From Quadrisphaera sp. (GTDB lineage Bacteria; Actinomycetota; Actinomycetes; Actinomycetales; Quadrisphaeraceae): DNA of 64,000 nt. This document shows, piece by piece, positions 8,863 to 18,681 of this stretch. The stretch spans positions 1 to 64,000 of the forward strand of contig JARICT010000032.1 in assembly GCA_029257185.1 (NCBI GenBank). The letters are read 5' to 3'. The notes under the pieces are model-generated. The model was not told the DNA's origin. It was given only the letters and a program-made list of their open reading frames with translations, and did no database searches. The position numbers and the translations under genes were made by a program. Within the stretch, counting starts at the first letter, position 1. Each line of letters starts with the position of its first letter.

Positions 8863-10061
8863 GCCGCCGCCTCCCGGGGTCGGAGCGTCCCGGGCCCGAC
8901 GCCTCGGAACCGGAGCGGCGCGCGCGGGCCGCGTGGTCACGGCTCGTCGAGCCGGGGGAGCGCCTCGGGCACGCGGTCCTCGACCACCTGGGCGGGCAGG
9001 CCGCGCTCCACCTGGTGAGCAGCGGTGACCTCGACGGCGTGCGCTGGTGGCCCGGCGACCAGCTGACCCGCGTCCGCGAGGCCGTCCGCGGCTGGCAGGC
9101 CCGGCTGGCGACACTCGACGTCGACCGCGACCTGGAGACGATCGGCCGCGTCGGGGGACGGGTCCTCGTGCCGGGCGACGGGGAGTGGCCTGCCGGCCTG
9201 GAGGACCTCGGGGCCGGAGCACCGGCCTGCCTGTGGGTGCGTGGTCCCGCCCGGTTGGCTGCTGCAGCGCACGGGTCCTTGGCCGTCGTCGGGGCCCGGG
9301 CGGCGACCCCCTACGGCGAGCGGGTTGCCGCGGATCTCGCCGGCGCCTGCGCCGAGCGGGGGACGACCGTCGTCTCCGGTGGGGCCTACGGCATCGACGG
9401 CGCCGCGCACCGCGGGACGCTGGCCGCGGCAGGAACCACCGTCGCGGTGCTCGCCGGAGGAGTGGACCGCTTCTACCCCGCGGGTCACCAGCAGCTGCTC
9501 GCCGCGGTGGCCCGCGACGGGGCCGTGGTCTCCGAGGCACCACCGGGTTGCGCCCCGACCCGGTGGCGCTTCCTGGCCCGCAACCGGTTGATCGCTGCGG
9601 CGTCGAGCGCGACCGTGGTCGTCGAGGCGGCGTGGAGGTCCGGCGCGCTGAGCACCGCCGCGCGTGCCAACGACCTGTCGCGCCCGGTCGGAGCGGTCCC
9701 CGGTCCCGTCACGTCGATGGCCTCGGCCGGCTGTCACCGCCTCGTCCGCGAGGGCCGGGCTGTCCTGGTGACGGACCCCGCAGAGGTGTTCGAGCTGCTC
9801 GACGCGATCGGGAGCCCCCAGCAGCCCACCCTCGCTGAGGTCAGCGCGCCGAGAGCGGTGCACGACGGGCTGGCGCCGGAGCAGCTGAGGGTCTTCGACG
9901 CGCTCCCCGTCCGCGCCGCGTTGGACCTGGACCGGCTGGTGACCGAGGCGGGCCTCCCAGCGCCCGCGGTCGTCGCGGCGCTCGGGGCTCTCTCCCTGCG
10001 CGGGCTCGCCGAGCGGTCCGGCGGCGGGGAGCGCTGGAGGCGCAGGCCGGGCGGCGCGTGA
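8859..10061 (+). CDS. dprA: DNA-processing protein DprA
   Basis: DprA loads RecA on incoming single-stranded DNA. The Rossmann-like domain spans about residues 120-340 ([57 protein letters not shown]). The C-terminus has a winged-helix-like segment. The GTG start overlaps the yifB stop as GTGA. At 400 residues it has the usual length for actinobacteria. Confidence 0.95.
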   Translation: MSRRLPGSERPGPDASEPERRARAAWSRLVEPGERLGHAVLDHLGGQAALHLVSSGDLDGVRWWPGDQLTRVREAVRGWQARLATLDVDRDLETIGRVGGRVLVPGDGEWPAGLEDLGAGAPACLWVRGPARLAAAAHGSLAVVGARAATPYGERVAADLAGACAERGTTVVSGGAYGIDGAAHRGTLAAAGTTVAVLAGGVDRFYPAGHQQLLAAVARDGAVVSEAPPGCAPTRWRFLARNRLIAAASSATVVVEAAWRSGALSTAARANDLSRPVGAVPGPVTSMASAGCHRLVREGRAVLVTDPAEVFELLDAIGSPQQPTLAEVSAPRAVHDGLAPEQLRVFDALPVRAALDLDRLVTEAGLPAPAVVAALGALSLRGLAERSGGGERWRRRPGGA

Positions 10062-10094
10062 GCGGGGGTCCTCGAGCCGCGGGCCGGACCGCCC

Positions 10095-10142
10095 CGCGGT
10101 GCCGCGTGGCTGCGGTGCCGCGTGGCCGCGGTGCCGCGTGGC
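10095..10142 (+). repeat. Three tandem copies of a 16-base unit
   Basis: The unit (C/T)GCGGTGCCGCGTGGC repeats three times without gaps (10095-10110, 10111-10126, 10127-10142). The unit length is not a multiple of three and it lies between the dprA stop and the first conserved xerC residues, which suggests it is not translated. Confidence 0.85.
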
Positions 10143-10153
10143 ACGGTGGGCCG

Positions 10154-11158
10154 GTGCGAGACGGTGGATCTGTGGGTGATGGTGGGCCCCTGGGCGTCGC
10201 ACCGACGGCCGGGGGGAGGGAGGACCCGGACCAGGAGGTGCTCGACGCCTTCGCCACCCATCTCCGCCTCGAGCGTTCCCGCTCAGCGCACACCGTGCGG
10301 GCCTACCGAGGGGACGCGGCCTCGCTCCTCGCCTTCGTGCGCGCCGCGACGGGCGCCGGGCTCGAGGGCGTCACGTTGACGCTGCTCCGGGCGTGGCTCG
10401 CGAGCTTCTCCGACCCGGGGGCGCCGCAGGGACAGGGGAGGGACGGGGGGCCAGCTCGCTCCTCGCTGGCGCGCCGGACGTCCGGCGCCCGTGCCCTCAC
10501 GGCCTGGGCCAGCGCCGGCGGACGCATCGCCCACGATCCCGCGGCGCGTCTGGCCACGCCTCGGCGCGGCACCACGCTCCCCACGGTCCTGCGCGCCGAC
10601 CAGGCCCGCCGCGTCATGGACGCGGCCGCGACGAGGGCGGCCGGTGACGGTCCGGTCGCCTCGCGCGACGCAGCCGCCCTGGAGCTGCTGTACGCCACCG
10701 GGGCCCGCGTGGCGGAGCTGGCAGGCCTCGACGTCGACGACGTGGACCTGGAGCGCCGGACGGTGAGGGTGCTCGGCAAGGGGGACCGCGAGCGGGTCGT
10801 GCCCTTCGGCGTCCCCGCTGCGCGGGCGGTGGCGGCGTACCTGGAGCGCGGGCGCCCGGGGCTGGCCGTGGCGGGCAGCGGACCGGCGCTGCTGCTCGGC
10901 GCCCGCGGCGCCCGCGTCGGCGTCCGGGCGCTGCGCGAGCTGGTCCACGGCGCAGCGGCGGCCGTCGAGGGGGGCGTGGACGTCGGTCCGCACGCTTTCC
11001 GTCACAGCGCCGCGACCCATCTTCTCGACGGCGGCGCGGACCTCAGAACCGTCCAGGAGATGCTCGGTCACGCTAGCCTGGCGTCAACGCAGGTCTACAC
11101 GCACGTGTCGGTCGAGCGGCTCCGAGCGGGATTCATCCAGGCGCACCCGCGGGCGTGA
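10154..11158 (+). CDS. xerC: Tyrosine recombinase XerC
   Basis: XerC with XerD resolves chromosome dimers at dif. The SAM-like DNA-binding domain begins [24 protein letters not shown]. The catalytic residues are present: Arg in [10 protein letters not shown], Lys in [11 protein letters not shown], HxxR in [12 protein letters not shown], His in LGHASLAS and the Tyr in QVYTHV. The start is unclear: GTG at 10058 (GTGA overlap with dprA), 10154 or 10238. I favour 10154 because the tandem repeat lies upstream of it. A Gly/Arg-rich insert interrupts the domain linker. The housekeeping context argues against a phage integrase. Confidence 0.9.
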   Translation: MRDGGSVGDGGPLGVAPTAGGREDPDQEVLDAFATHLRLERSRSAHTVRAYRGDAASLLAFVRAATGAGLEGVTLTLLRAWLASFSDPGAPQGQGRDGGPARSSLARRTSGARALTAWASAGGRIAHDPAARLATPRRGTTLPTVLRADQARRVMDAAATRAAGDGPVASRDAAALELLYATGARVAELAGLDVDDVDLERRTVRVLGKGDRERVVPFGVPAARAVAAYLERGRPGLAVAGSGPALLLGARGARVGVRALRELVHGAAAAVEGGVDVGPHAFRHSAATHLLDGGADLRTVQEMLGHASLASTQVYTHVSVERLRAGFIQAHPRA

Positions 11159-11269
11159 CGGTCTCGTCGTGCCTGCGTCCCGCCGCCAGGGTGACCTGCC
11201 GTCCGCCCCGACGCGTCGAGCCAAGACGGCCCCGCTCAGCGGTCGTCGCCCAGGACGTGGAGGAGCACC

Positions 11270-12121
11270 GTGGCAGATCGCCCGAGCCGTGGCGGAGCAT
11301 CAGCTCCGGCGAGGAGGACCGCTGTCGTCAGCGACGAGGCCGCCGAGGAGGCCGCACGCCACCACGCGGCCATCATGGCGCTGTGGACGGAGTTCAAGAC
11401 CACCGGTGACAAGGCCGTGCGCGAGCAGCTGATCGTCCACTACGCCCCGCTGGTCAAGTACGTGGCCGGCCGCGTCGGTGTGGGGCTGCCGTCGAACGTG
11501 GAGCAGGCCGACCTCGTCTCCTACGGGGTCTTCGGTCTCATCGACGCCATCGAGAAGTTCGACCTCGAGCGGGCGATCAAGTTCGAGACCTACGCGATCT
11601 CCCGCATCCGCGGCGCCATCATCGACGAGCTCCGCGCGATGGACTGGATCCCGCGCTCGGTGCGCAGCAAGGCCCGCGAGGTGGAGCGCACCTACGCCGC
11701 CCTCGAGGGGGAGCTGAGGCGCACCCCCACCGAGCCGGAGGTCGCCGAGCGGATGGGCATCGCGCTGTCGGACCTCCACTCGATCTTCAGCCAGGTGAGC
11801 TACGTCAACGTCGTCGCGCTGGACGAGCTGCTCGGCGTCGGGGCCGAGCGGGGCGACGCCGTCTCGCTGGGGGAGACCCTTGTGGACGCCAAGGCGGAGG
11901 ACCCCGTCCTCACCTTCGAGGGGGAGGAGACCAAGTACCTGCTCGCCCGGGCCATCGACCAGCTCCCCGAGCGCGAGAAGATCGTGGTCACCCTCTACTA
12001 CTTCGAGTCCCTCACGCTCGCCGAGATCGGCAAGGTGCTCGGGGTGACGGAGTCGAGGATCTGCCAGATGCACACCAAGGCGGTGGTGGCGCTGCGCGCC
12101 AAGCTGGCCGAGGTGAGCTGA
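11270..12121 (+). CDS. whiG: RNA polymerase sigma factor WhiG/FliA type
   Basis: This is a group 3 sigma-28-type factor of 283 residues. Region 2 reads [16 protein letters not shown] and [28 protein letters not shown], which is highly characteristic of WhiG/FliA. Regions 3 and 4 follow, with [25 protein letters not shown] as the -35 recognition helix-turn-helix. In Streptomyces WhiG commits aerial hyphae to sporulation; in motile relatives it controls flagellar genes. No flagellar or spore gene is in the window, so the role here is open. The GTG at 11270 has GGAGGAG upstream. Confidence 0.93.
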   Translation: MADRPSRGGASAPARRTAVVSDEAAEEAARHHAAIMALWTEFKTTGDKAVREQLIVHYAPLVKYVAGRVGVGLPSNVEQADLVSYGVFGLIDAIEKFDLERAIKFETYAISRIRGAIIDELRAMDWIPRSVRSKAREVERTYAALEGELRRTPTEPEVAERMGIALSDLHSIFSQVSYVNVVALDELLGVGAERGDAVSLGETLVDAKAEDPVLTFEGEETKYLLARAIDQLPEREKIVVTLYYFESLTLAEIGKVLGVTESRICQMHTKAVVALRAKLAEVS

Positions 12122-12124
12122 CCT

Positions 12125-12165
12125 CCTCGGGCGTGCAGCCGCGAGGGAGCCAGCCGTCGCCGAGG
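12125..12165. terminator. Possible bidirectional terminator between whiG and the symporter gene
   Basis: CCTCGGGCG at 12125-12133 pairs with CGCCGAGG at 12158-12165 with one bulged base. It lies between two convergent stop codons. The loop is long and there is no T tract, so this is weak. Confidence 0.3.
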
Positions 12166-12167
12166 GG

Positions 12168-13817
12168 TCAGGCGAAGGCGATCACCACCACGGCGGTCAC
12201 CACGAGCATGACCACGGTGAGCACCCGGTAGTTGGCCCAGATCGGGGTGCCCTTCTCCTTGAGCTCCGCGGTCTCCTCGGTCCAGTACCGCTTCTCCCAG
12301 GTGAGCTCGCCGGTCTTCTCGACGTCGGGCGTCTCGCCGACGACGCTGACCACGGCCAGCATGATCGCCGAGAGCACGAGCATGATGCCCGACGCGTAGA
12401 GGAACTGGAGGTCGATGTACCCGAGCGCCTCGATGAGGACGAAGGCCACGATACCCACCGGCTGCAGGACCACCAGGGTGAGGAAGGCGGCCGTGGCGTT
12501 GATCCGCTTGAAGGCGATGCCGCCGAGGAACACGGCGACCACCGGGGGCACCACGTACGACAGGATCGACTGCAGGTAGCCGTACAGGGTGTCGAACTGC
12601 GTGATGGTGGGCGCCCACAGGATCGCCACGACGAGCGCGCCGACGGTGGAGATCCGGCCGATGAGCACCAGTCCACGCTGGGTGGTCTGCGGGCGGAAGG
12701 TCTTGACGAAGTCCATCGTGACGATCGTGGACGCCGAGTTCAGGATCGAGTCCACGGTGGACGTGATGGCCGCGATGACCGCCGCCAGGATGAGGCCGCG
12801 CACCCCCACCGGGAGCAGGTCGAACACCAGGGTGGGGAAGACGGTGTCCGGGTTGCTCAGGTTCGGGTAGAGAGCCAGCGCCATGACGCCGGGGAAGATG
12901 AAGAGGAAGAGAAAAGAGATCTTGACGAACCCGGCGAGCAGCGAGCCCCAGCGCCCGTGGTCCAGGCTCTTGGCGCCCAGGGTGCGCTGGACGACGAGCT
13001 GGTTCGTCGTCCAGTAGTACAGCCCGATGACGAACACCCCGGTGATCAGCCCGGGCCACGGGAGGTTGGGGTCGTCAGGGGGGCGGATCAGGCTGAGCTT
13101 CTCGGGGCCGGCGGCGGCGACGATGTTGTCCCAGGACCCGACGGCGTTCCAGGTGACGATCGCGACGATGAGCCCGCCGATGATCGTCACGGTGGCCTGG
13201 ATGCTGTCGCTGATGAGCACCGCGCCCAGCCCGCCGATGACGGTGTAGATCGCCGCCAGGATCGCCAGCCCGGCCACCGAGACGATGATCGGGATCTCCG
13301 GATACAGCGTCTTGATGACGATGGCTCCGGCGAACAGGGCCGCGGCCATGTCGATGAACATGTTGGCGAAGAGGTTGAACCCGGCGAACGCCATGCGTGA
13401 GCGCCGGTCGAAGCGCTTCTCGAGGAACTCCGGGAGCGTGAAGACCCTGGAGCGCAGGTAGAACGGCAGGATGAAGAAGATGAAGATCGCCAGGACCGCG
13501 GCGGTCATCCACTCGTAGGCGTAGATCGAGATGCCCTGGTTGTAAGCGCCGCCGGCGAGCCCGACGAAGGTCGCCCCGGACATGTTGGTGGCGACCAGCG
13601 ACAGGCCGACGAAGGGCCAGATGTAGTTGCGGCCCCCGAGGAAGTAGTCTTCCGCCTCGTTGCCCTCGCTCTCGCCGCCGCCGCCGCCGGCGGCGACCTT
13701 CTTGGCCTCCGCCTTCTTCTTGATGCGGCTGGAGATGACGATGGGAGCGATCCGGCTCAGGACGAGGTAGACGATGATGACCGTGAGGTCGAGCCAGGTC
13801 ACGGTGAAGTCGGGCAT
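12168..13817 (-). CDS. Sodium:solute symporter (SSS family)
   Basis: The 549-residue membrane protein has about 14 hydrophobic segments and the SSS family's DYFLGGRNYIWPFVG and SLVATNMSGATFVG motifs, with sodium-site serines expected in later helices. The substrate cannot be read from the sequence; sugar, inositol and amino-acid carriers all exist in the family. A Gly-rich, charged insert (about residues 33-52) lengthens the first cytoplasmic loop. Its ATG overlaps the stop of the upstream universal stress gene by one base (ATGA), so the two are translated together. Confidence 0.9.
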   Translation of the reverse strand: MPDFTVTWLDLTVIIVYLVLSRIAPIVISSRIKKKAEAKKVAAGGGGGESEGNEAEDYFLGGRNYIWPFVGLSLVATNMSGATFVGLAGGAYNQGISIYAYEWMTAAVLAIFIFFILPFYLRSRVFTLPEFLEKRFDRRSRMAFAGFNLFANMFIDMAAALFAGAIVIKTLYPEIPIIVSVAGLAILAAIYTVIGGLGAVLISDSIQATVTIIGGLIVAIVTWNAVGSWDNIVAAAGPEKLSLIRPPDDPNLPWPGLITGVFVIGLYYWTTNQLVVQRTLGAKSLDHGRWGSLLAGFVKISFLFLFIFPGVMALALYPNLSNPDTVFPTLVFDLLPVGVRGLILAAVIAAITSTVDSILNSASTIVTMDFVKTFRPQTTQRGLVLIGRISTVGALVVAILWAPTITQFDTLYGYLQSILSYVVPPVVAVFLGGIAFKRINATAAFLTLVVLQPVGIVAFVLIEALGYIDLQFLYASGIMLVLSAIMLAVVSVVGETPDVEKTGELTWEKRYWTEETAELKEKGTPIWANYRVLTVVMLVVTAVVVIAFA

Positions 13818-14272
13818 CAGGCGTCCTCTCGCACGACGAGCACGGAGCAGGGGGCGTGGCGGACGACGCCCTCGGCGTCGCTCCCGAGGAGCACCCTCGA
13901 GAACGCGTTGAGGCCCCGGCTGCCCATGACGATGAGGTCGGCCTCGATCTGGTCGCGCAGCCGGAGGATCTCGTCGACCGCACGGCCCAGCGCCAGGTGC
14001 GACGCGGCCGGCGCCACGCCCGCCGCGGTGATCCGGGCGATCTGCTCGTCGAGGACCACCTGTCCCTCCTCCCGGAGCCGTTGCCGCTGGCCGGGGTTCA
14101 GCGTGGCCGAGTACGTCCAGGCCGAGACGGCCTCCACGTAGACCAGGTGCACCTCGCACGGCGGGAGGTCGGGCACGCTGCTGCGTCCTCGGACGAGGTC
14201 GACCACTCGCTCGCGCGCCCGGTCCGATGCGGTCGAGCCGTCGGCCGCGTACAGGATCCGTCTCGGGAACAT
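13817..14272 (-). CDS. Universal stress protein (UspA family)
   Basis: The 151-residue single-domain protein starts RRILYAADGSTASDRA and ends with the ATP-binding-type motif MGSRGLNAFSRVLLGSDAEGVVRHAPCSVLVV (G-2x-G-9x-G-(S/T)-like). It should bind ATP. It sits between a LytM-like gene (4 bases upstream) and the symporter gene. Usp partners of transporters are known to modulate their activity; here that is inference from the overlap. Confidence 0.92.
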   Translation of the reverse strand: MFPRRILYAADGSTASDRARERVVDLVRGRSSVPDLPPCEVHLVYVEAVSAWTYSATLNPGQRQRLREEGQVVLDEQIARITAAGVAPAASHLALGRAVDEILRLRDQIEADLIVMGSRGLNAFSRVLLGSDAEGVVRHAPCSVLVVREDA

Positions 14273-14276
14273 GCCA

Positions 14277-14933
14277 TCACCCGTCCTCTCGGCGCTGCGC
14301 TGCGCCTCGTGGGCCGGACCGTAGCGGCCGTGCGGCGCCGTGTCTTGTCGATCTTGACGCGGAGGTGTCCGCCCCGCCCGGTCCTGAGACGCCCCGGGGT
14401 GTCATCAGCACCGGTGCCTGCGGGCGTCCTCCCGCCAGGAGCACCAGCAGCGGGTCGAGGTAGGTGTCGCGGCCCACGCGCGCTCCCCAGTGGAGGCAGG
14501 AGCGCGGCGCGCAGTGGCTCGGGCCCGTCGTCGCGACCCGGCCGACCTCGGCGCCGGTCGTGACCGCGTCACCGACCGAGACCGCCGGGGTGACCGGCTC
14601 GAGCGTCGCCCGCAGACCGCCGGGCCCCTCGATGGAGACCACGTCCCGGTCCACGACCCGTCCGACGAAGACGACGACCCCGGACGTCGGTGCGAGGACG
14701 GCCTGACCGGGCGCTGCGGCGAGGTCGACGCCGCGGTGCCCGCGCGACCAGCGGTGCTCGGGCCCGTCGAAGGCCTCCACCACCTCGGGGACGGGGGTGA
14801 GCGGCCAGCTCCAGGCGCTCCGCGGCGCAGCACGGGTGAGGGCCTGCGCGGCCGGTGGTGGCCCGGCGACGCCCGGGATCGTCAGGACGAGGAGCGCCAG
14901 TGCCACCGTCCGCACGTACCGGCTCCGCGTCAC
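14277..14933 (-). CDS. Secreted M23/LytM-fold protein, probably degenerate
   Basis: The 218-residue protein has an N-terminal signal peptide ([19 protein letters not shown]) and a LytM fold. GHRGVD supplies the first His and Asp zinc ligands. The usual HxH is CLHWG here, so the first, catalytic His is replaced by Cys, and the usual Tyr-Ala-His strand reads RATLEPV. It may therefore bind zinc or peptidoglycan without cutting it. A LytM gene facing away from rpsB is standard in actinobacteria. GTG start at 14933; the C-terminus after about residue 180 is low complexity. Confidence 0.85.
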   Translation of the reverse strand: MTRSRYVRTVALALLVLTIPGVAGPPPAAQALTRAAPRSAWSWPLTPVPEVVEAFDGPEHRWSRGHRGVDLAAAPGQAVLAPTSGVVVFVGRVVDRDVVSIEGPGGLRATLEPVTPAVSVGDAVTTGAEVGRVATTGPSHCAPRSCLHWGARVGRDTYLDPLLVLLAGGRPQAPVLMTPRGVSGPGGADTSASRSTRHGAARPLRSGPRGAAQRREDG

Positions 14934-15315
14934 CGGCCCACCCTGGGTCCGGTCGCCGGTCGGCCGAGCCGTTGCCGACCAGGCCTGTGGACGGCGCCCG
15001 CCCGCGCCCGCCGACCTGTGGACGGCGCCGGTGTCCCCGCCCTGTCCACCGCGGGGCAGCGCCGGCGCTAGACTGCGCCACAGGCCGGACTCGTCCGGTA
15101 CTTCGCGCGCCCGCACACCGCCGAGATGGCTGCGAGGGCCCCCCGCCGAACCCGGCGCGGTGGCGCTCGAGCCCGAGGCGGGGCGCGCCACCTCGGTCCC
15201 CTCGGGCATCGCCCGCGGGGAAGGGGTGCGTCGCGGGCGCCAGGGCGGCGGCCGCAGGGGTCGTCGCGAGAACCGAGCGCGCGGCGGGCAACGCCGTGCA
15301 GGAATGAGCCTGACC
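14934..15315. other. Divergent gap between the LytM gene and rpsB, with long rpsB leader
   Basis: These 382 bases hold a good -10 box (TAGACT, 15069-15074) for rpsB, which implies a 5' leader of about 235 bases. Early in the leader CCGGA (15085-15089) pairs with TCCGG (15094-15098) around CTCG. Long leaders before rpsB often carry autoregulatory S2 sites. I see no coding sequence here. Confidence 0.5.
15069..15074 (+). promoter_or_regulatory. Candidate -10 box of the rpsB-tsf promoter
   Basis: TAGACT matches TANNNT. No clear -35 box is seen about 17 bases upstream. Confidence 0.4.
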
Positions 15316-16332
15316 ATGGCTGTCGTCACCACCCGCCAGCTGCTCGACAGCGGGGTCCACTTCGGGCACCAGACCCGCCGCTGGAACCCGAAGATGAAGC
15401 GATTCATCTTCACCGAGCGCAACGGCATCTACATCATCGACCTCCAGCAGTCCCTGGGCCACATCGACCGGGCCTACGACTTCGTGAAGAAGACCGTCGC
15501 GAACGGCGGGTCGATCCTCTTCGTGGGGACCAAGAAGCAGGCGCAGGAGCCGCTCGCCGCGCAGGCCGACCGCGTGGGCATGCCCTACGTGAACCAGCGC
15601 TGGCTGGGCGGCATGCTCACCAACTTCCAGACGGTGAGCAAGCGCATCGCGCGCATGAAGGAGCTGGAGGTCATCGACTTCGACGACGTCGCGGCCTCCG
15701 GGCGCACGAAGAAGGAGCTCCTCCTCATGCGCCGCGAGAAGGACAAGCTCGAGAAGACCCTCGGCGGCATCCGTGACATGGCCCGCACGCCTCAGGCGAT
15801 CTGGGTCGTGGACACCAACAAGGAGCACCTCGCCGTCGACGAGGCCCGCAAGCTCGGGATCCCGGTCATCGCCATCCTGGACACCAACTGCGACCCCGAC
15901 GTCGTCGACTACCAGATCCCCGGCAACGACGACGCGATCCGTTCCGTCACGCTGCTGACGCGCGTGGTGGCCGACGCCGTGGCCGCCGGTCTCACCGAGC
16001 GCCACCAGGGCTCCGGCGGCGGCAGCGCCCCCGAGGAGCCGCTCGCGGCGTGGGAGGCGGAGCTGCTCGCCGGTGACGTGCAGACCGGGCAGACCGCGAC
16101 GACCGGCGGCCAGGAGGGCGCGTCCTCGGGCGAGGAGCAGCTGGCCGAGCAGGTCCCGACCGCGGTGACCCCCGAGGCGGCTGTCGCCCAGGCCGAGGCC
16201 GACCCGGCGGCGTCCTCCTCCGGCGCCCCGGCGGACACGCCGGTCGCCGTGGCCACCGGTGTCGCCGACGCCGACGGCGGCGAGGTCATGACCGACGGCG
16301 CCCAGGTCGGGCAGGGCACCACCAACTCCTGA
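15316..16332 (+). CDS. rpsB: 30S ribosomal protein S2
   Basis: S2 is a late-joining small-subunit protein. The 338-residue product starts [20 protein letters not shown] and keeps the family core through [21 protein letters not shown] near residue 220. The rest is an Ala/Glu/Gly-rich tail of about 100 residues, longer than in most bacteria. The ATG at 15316 matches the conserved N-terminus; an ATG at 15304 would add four residues. It is followed by tsf. Confidence 0.97.
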   Translation: MAVVTTRQLLDSGVHFGHQTRRWNPKMKRFIFTERNGIYIIDLQQSLGHIDRAYDFVKKTVANGGSILFVGTKKQAQEPLAAQADRVGMPYVNQRWLGGMLTNFQTVSKRIARMKELEVIDFDDVAASGRTKKELLLMRREKDKLEKTLGGIRDMARTPQAIWVVDTNKEHLAVDEARKLGIPVIAILDTNCDPDVVDYQIPGNDDAIRSVTLLTRVVADAVAAGLTERHQGSGGGSAPEEPLAAWEAELLAGDVQTGQTATTGGQEGASSGEEQLAEQVPTAVTPEAAVAQAEADPAASSSGAPADTPVAVATGVADADGGEVMTDGAQVGQGTTNS

Positions 16333-16339
16333 CGCACCC

Positions 16340-16395
16340 CCGGCCGGGTCCTGCGTCGCCGCCCGTCGAGGGCGGGGGGCGCGGGGCCCGGCCGG
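16340..16395 (+). terminator. Long-stem hairpin between rpsB and tsf
   Basis: CCGGCCGGG at 16340-16348 pairs perfectly with CCCGGCCGG at 16387-16395, and a small inner stem can form between them. It has no T tract. It may reduce read-through and set the S2 to EF-Ts ratio. Confidence 0.45.
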
Positions 16396-16453
16396 CGTCG
16401 CGTCGCCCGGCACCACCCGACGAACCACCGACCAAGAACTCAGGAGCTCACCC

Positions 16454-17284
16454 GTGGCGAACTACACCACCGCCGACATCAAGGCTCTGCGCGAGCAGAC
16501 CGGCGCCGGCATGATGGACGTCAAGAAGTCCCTCGACGAGGCGGACGGCGACCGCGACAAGGCCGTCGAGCTGCTCCGCGTGAAGGGCCTCAAGGGCGTC
16601 ACCAAGCGCGAGGGCCGCTCCGCGACCAACGGCGCCGTCGTCGCGCGGGTGCAGGACGGCACCGGCACGCTCGTGGAGGTCAACTGCGAGACCGACTTCG
16701 TGGCCAAGAGCAGCCCCTTCACCGCCCTCACCGACCAGGTGCTCGAGATCGCCGTCGCCTCGGAGGCCACCGACGCCGCCGGGCTGCTGGAGCAGGACGT
16801 CGACGGCCGCACCCTCCAGGCGGTCATCGAGGAGGCCGGCGCGACGCTCGGCGAGAAGATCGAGGTACGGCGCGTGGCACGGGCCACCGGCGCCCACGTC
16901 GCCTCCTACCTCCACAGGACGTCTCCCGAGCTGCCGCCGGCGATCGGCGTGCTCGTCGCGCTGGACGCGGCGGAGTCAGAGGACGTGGCTCGCGACGTCG
17001 CCATGCACGTCGCCGCCATGGCGCCCACGGCCCTGACGCGCGAGGAGGTCAGCGAGGAGGTCGTCGCCGCCGAGCGCCGCATCGCCGAGGACACCGCCCG
17101 CGAGGAGGGCAAGCCCGAGCAGGCGCTGCCCCGCATCGTGGAGGGTCGCATCGGCGGTTTCTTCAAGGCCAACGTGCTGCCGGAGCAGGCGTTCGCGAAG
17201 GACCCCAAGCGCACCGTGGCCCAGGTGCTCGACGAGGCCGGCGCCCACGTGACGTCCTTCACCCGCTTCCGCGTCGGCGCCTGA
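16454..17284 (+). CDS. tsf: Elongation factor Ts
   Basis: EF-Ts recycles EF-Tu from its GDP form. The 276-residue protein starts [20 protein letters not shown] and contains the conserved TDFV motif in NCETDFVAK near residue 80. It ends with the usual helical C-terminus. GTG start with AGGAG 7 bases upstream, the same leader motif as rpsP. It precedes pyrH by only 8 bases. Confidence 0.97.
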   Translation: MANYTTADIKALREQTGAGMMDVKKSLDEADGDRDKAVELLRVKGLKGVTKREGRSATNGAVVARVQDGTGTLVEVNCETDFVAKSSPFTALTDQVLEIAVASEATDAAGLLEQDVDGRTLQAVIEEAGATLGEKIEVRRVARATGAHVASYLHRTSPELPPAIGVLVALDAAESEDVARDVAMHVAAMAPTALTREEVSEEVVAAERRIAEDTAREEGKPEQALPRIVEGRIGGFFKANVLPEQAFAKDPKRTVAQVLDEAGAHVTSFTRFRVGA

Positions 17285-17292
17285 GCGCTCCT

Positions 17293-18063
17293 GTGAGCGA
17301 CGGCCGGGACGTCGGGGCTCCGTCGGCCGAGCGGGGGCCTGACACCGCGCCGTGGCAGCGGGTCCTGCTGAAGCTCTCCGGGGAGACGTTCGGCGGCGGC
17401 GGCGTCGGGGTCGACCCCGACGTCGTCGCCCGCGTCGCCCGCGAGATCGCCGCCGGGGTGGCCGACGGCATCCAGGTGGCGATCGTGGTGGGCGGCGGGA
17501 ACTTCTTCCGCGGCGCGGAGCTCTCCCAGCGCGGCATGGACCGGACGAGAGCCGACTACATGGGCATGCTCGGGACGGTCATGAACTGCCTGGCGCTCCA
17601 GGACTTCCTGGAGCAGGCCGGCGTCGACACGCGCGTCCAGACAGCCATCACCATGGGCCAGGTCGCGGAGCCCTACGTGCCGCGCCGGGCCATCCGTCAC
17701 CTCGAGAAGGGCCGCGTCGTGATCTTCGGGGCCGGCGCCGGTCTGCCGTTCTTCTCCACGGACACCGTGGCGGCCCAGCGGGCGCTGGAGGTGGCGGCCG
17801 ACGGGGTGCTCATGGCCAAGAACGGTGTGGACGGCGTCTACACCGCTGACCCGCGCACCGACCCCGAGGCCACCCGGATCGACGACGTCAGCTACGGCGA
17901 GGCCCTGAAGCGGGGCCTCGCCGTGGTCGACGCCGCGGCCTTCAGCCTGTGCATGGAGAACGCCCTGCCGATGCGGGTGTTCGGCATGGACGCGGCGGGC
18001 GGCATCCCGGCCGCGCTGAGGGGTGAGAGGATCGGGACGCTCGTGCACGGCGAGCAGCGATGA
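17293..18063 (+). CDS. pyrH: UMP kinase
   Basis: UMP kinase makes UDP from UMP and ATP for nucleic acids and cell wall. The amino-acid-kinase fold is clear: [13 protein letters not shown] near residue 23, [11 protein letters not shown] near 63, [14 protein letters not shown] near 150 and [15 protein letters not shown] near 175. It has an N-terminal extension of about 20 residues, usual in actinobacteria. GTG start. Next gene frr begins 10 bases later. Confidence 0.97.
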   Translation: MSDGRDVGAPSAERGPDTAPWQRVLLKLSGETFGGGGVGVDPDVVARVAREIAAGVADGIQVAIVVGGGNFFRGAELSQRGMDRTRADYMGMLGTVMNCLALQDFLEQAGVDTRVQTAITMGQVAEPYVPRRAIRHLEKGRVVIFGAGAGLPFFSTDTVAAQRALEVAADGVLMAKNGVDGVYTADPRTDPEATRIDDVSYGEALKRGLAVVDAAAFSLCMENALPMRVFGMDAAGGIPAALRGERIGTLVHGEQR

Positions 18064-18073
18064 AGGAGCACAC

Positions 18074-18631
18074 GTGATCGACGACGCCCTCCTCGAGGCC
18101 GAGGACCAGATGGAGCGCGCGGTCTCGGCTGCCCGCGAGGACTTCTCGACGGTCCGCACGGGACGCGCCAACCCGGCGCTGTTCGCACGGATCATGGTGG
18201 AGTACTACGGGTCCATGACGCCGCTGCAGCAGCTCGCGTCCATCAGCATCCCCGAGGCGCGCACCGTCCTCATCACCCCGTTCGACCGCTCCGGGCTGAA
18301 CGACGTGGAGAAGGCCCTGCGCACCTCCGAGCTCTCGCTCAACCCCTCGAACGACGGGGTGACGATCCGGGTCACCCTCCCGCAGCTGACCGACGAGCGC
18401 CGCCGCGAGTACGTCAAGGTGGTCCGCGGCAAGGCGGAGGACTCCAAGATCTCCGTCCGCGGGGCCCGCGGGCGCGCCATGAAGGAGCTCGGGCGCATCA
18501 AGGACGACGGCGAGGCGGGCGAGGACGAGGTCGCCCGGGCCGAGAAGGAGATCGAGGCGATCACGAAGAAGCACGTCGACCTCATCGACGACGCGCTGAA
18601 GCAGAAGGAGACCGAGCTGCTCACCGTCTGA
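18074..18631 (+). CDS. frr: Ribosome recycling factor
   Basis: RRF with EF-G splits post-termination ribosomes. The 185-residue protein shows the full family sequence (VRTGRANPALFARIMVEYYG, TPFDRSGLNDVEKALR, and KKHVDLIDDALKQKETELL at the C-terminus). The GTG at 18074 follows AAGGAG (18063-18068), which also overlaps the pyrH stop. Confidence 0.97.
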   Translation: MIDDALLEAEDQMERAVSAAREDFSTVRTGRANPALFARIMVEYYGSMTPLQQLASISIPEARTVLITPFDRSGLNDVEKALRTSELSLNPSNDGVTIRVTLPQLTDERRREYVKVVRGKAEDSKISVRGARGRAMKELGRIKDDGEAGEDEVARAEKEIEAITKKHVDLIDDALKQKETELLTV

Positions 18632-18681
18632 GCGGGCAGCGGTCGCAGGGTGGGTCGGGTGGAGGTCTCGGGGCGGTGGGC

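Noticed and set aside
10154-11158. Phage or island integrase
   Set aside because: Its place between dprA and whiG and its sequence fit the housekeeping XerC; no tRNA or att site is near.
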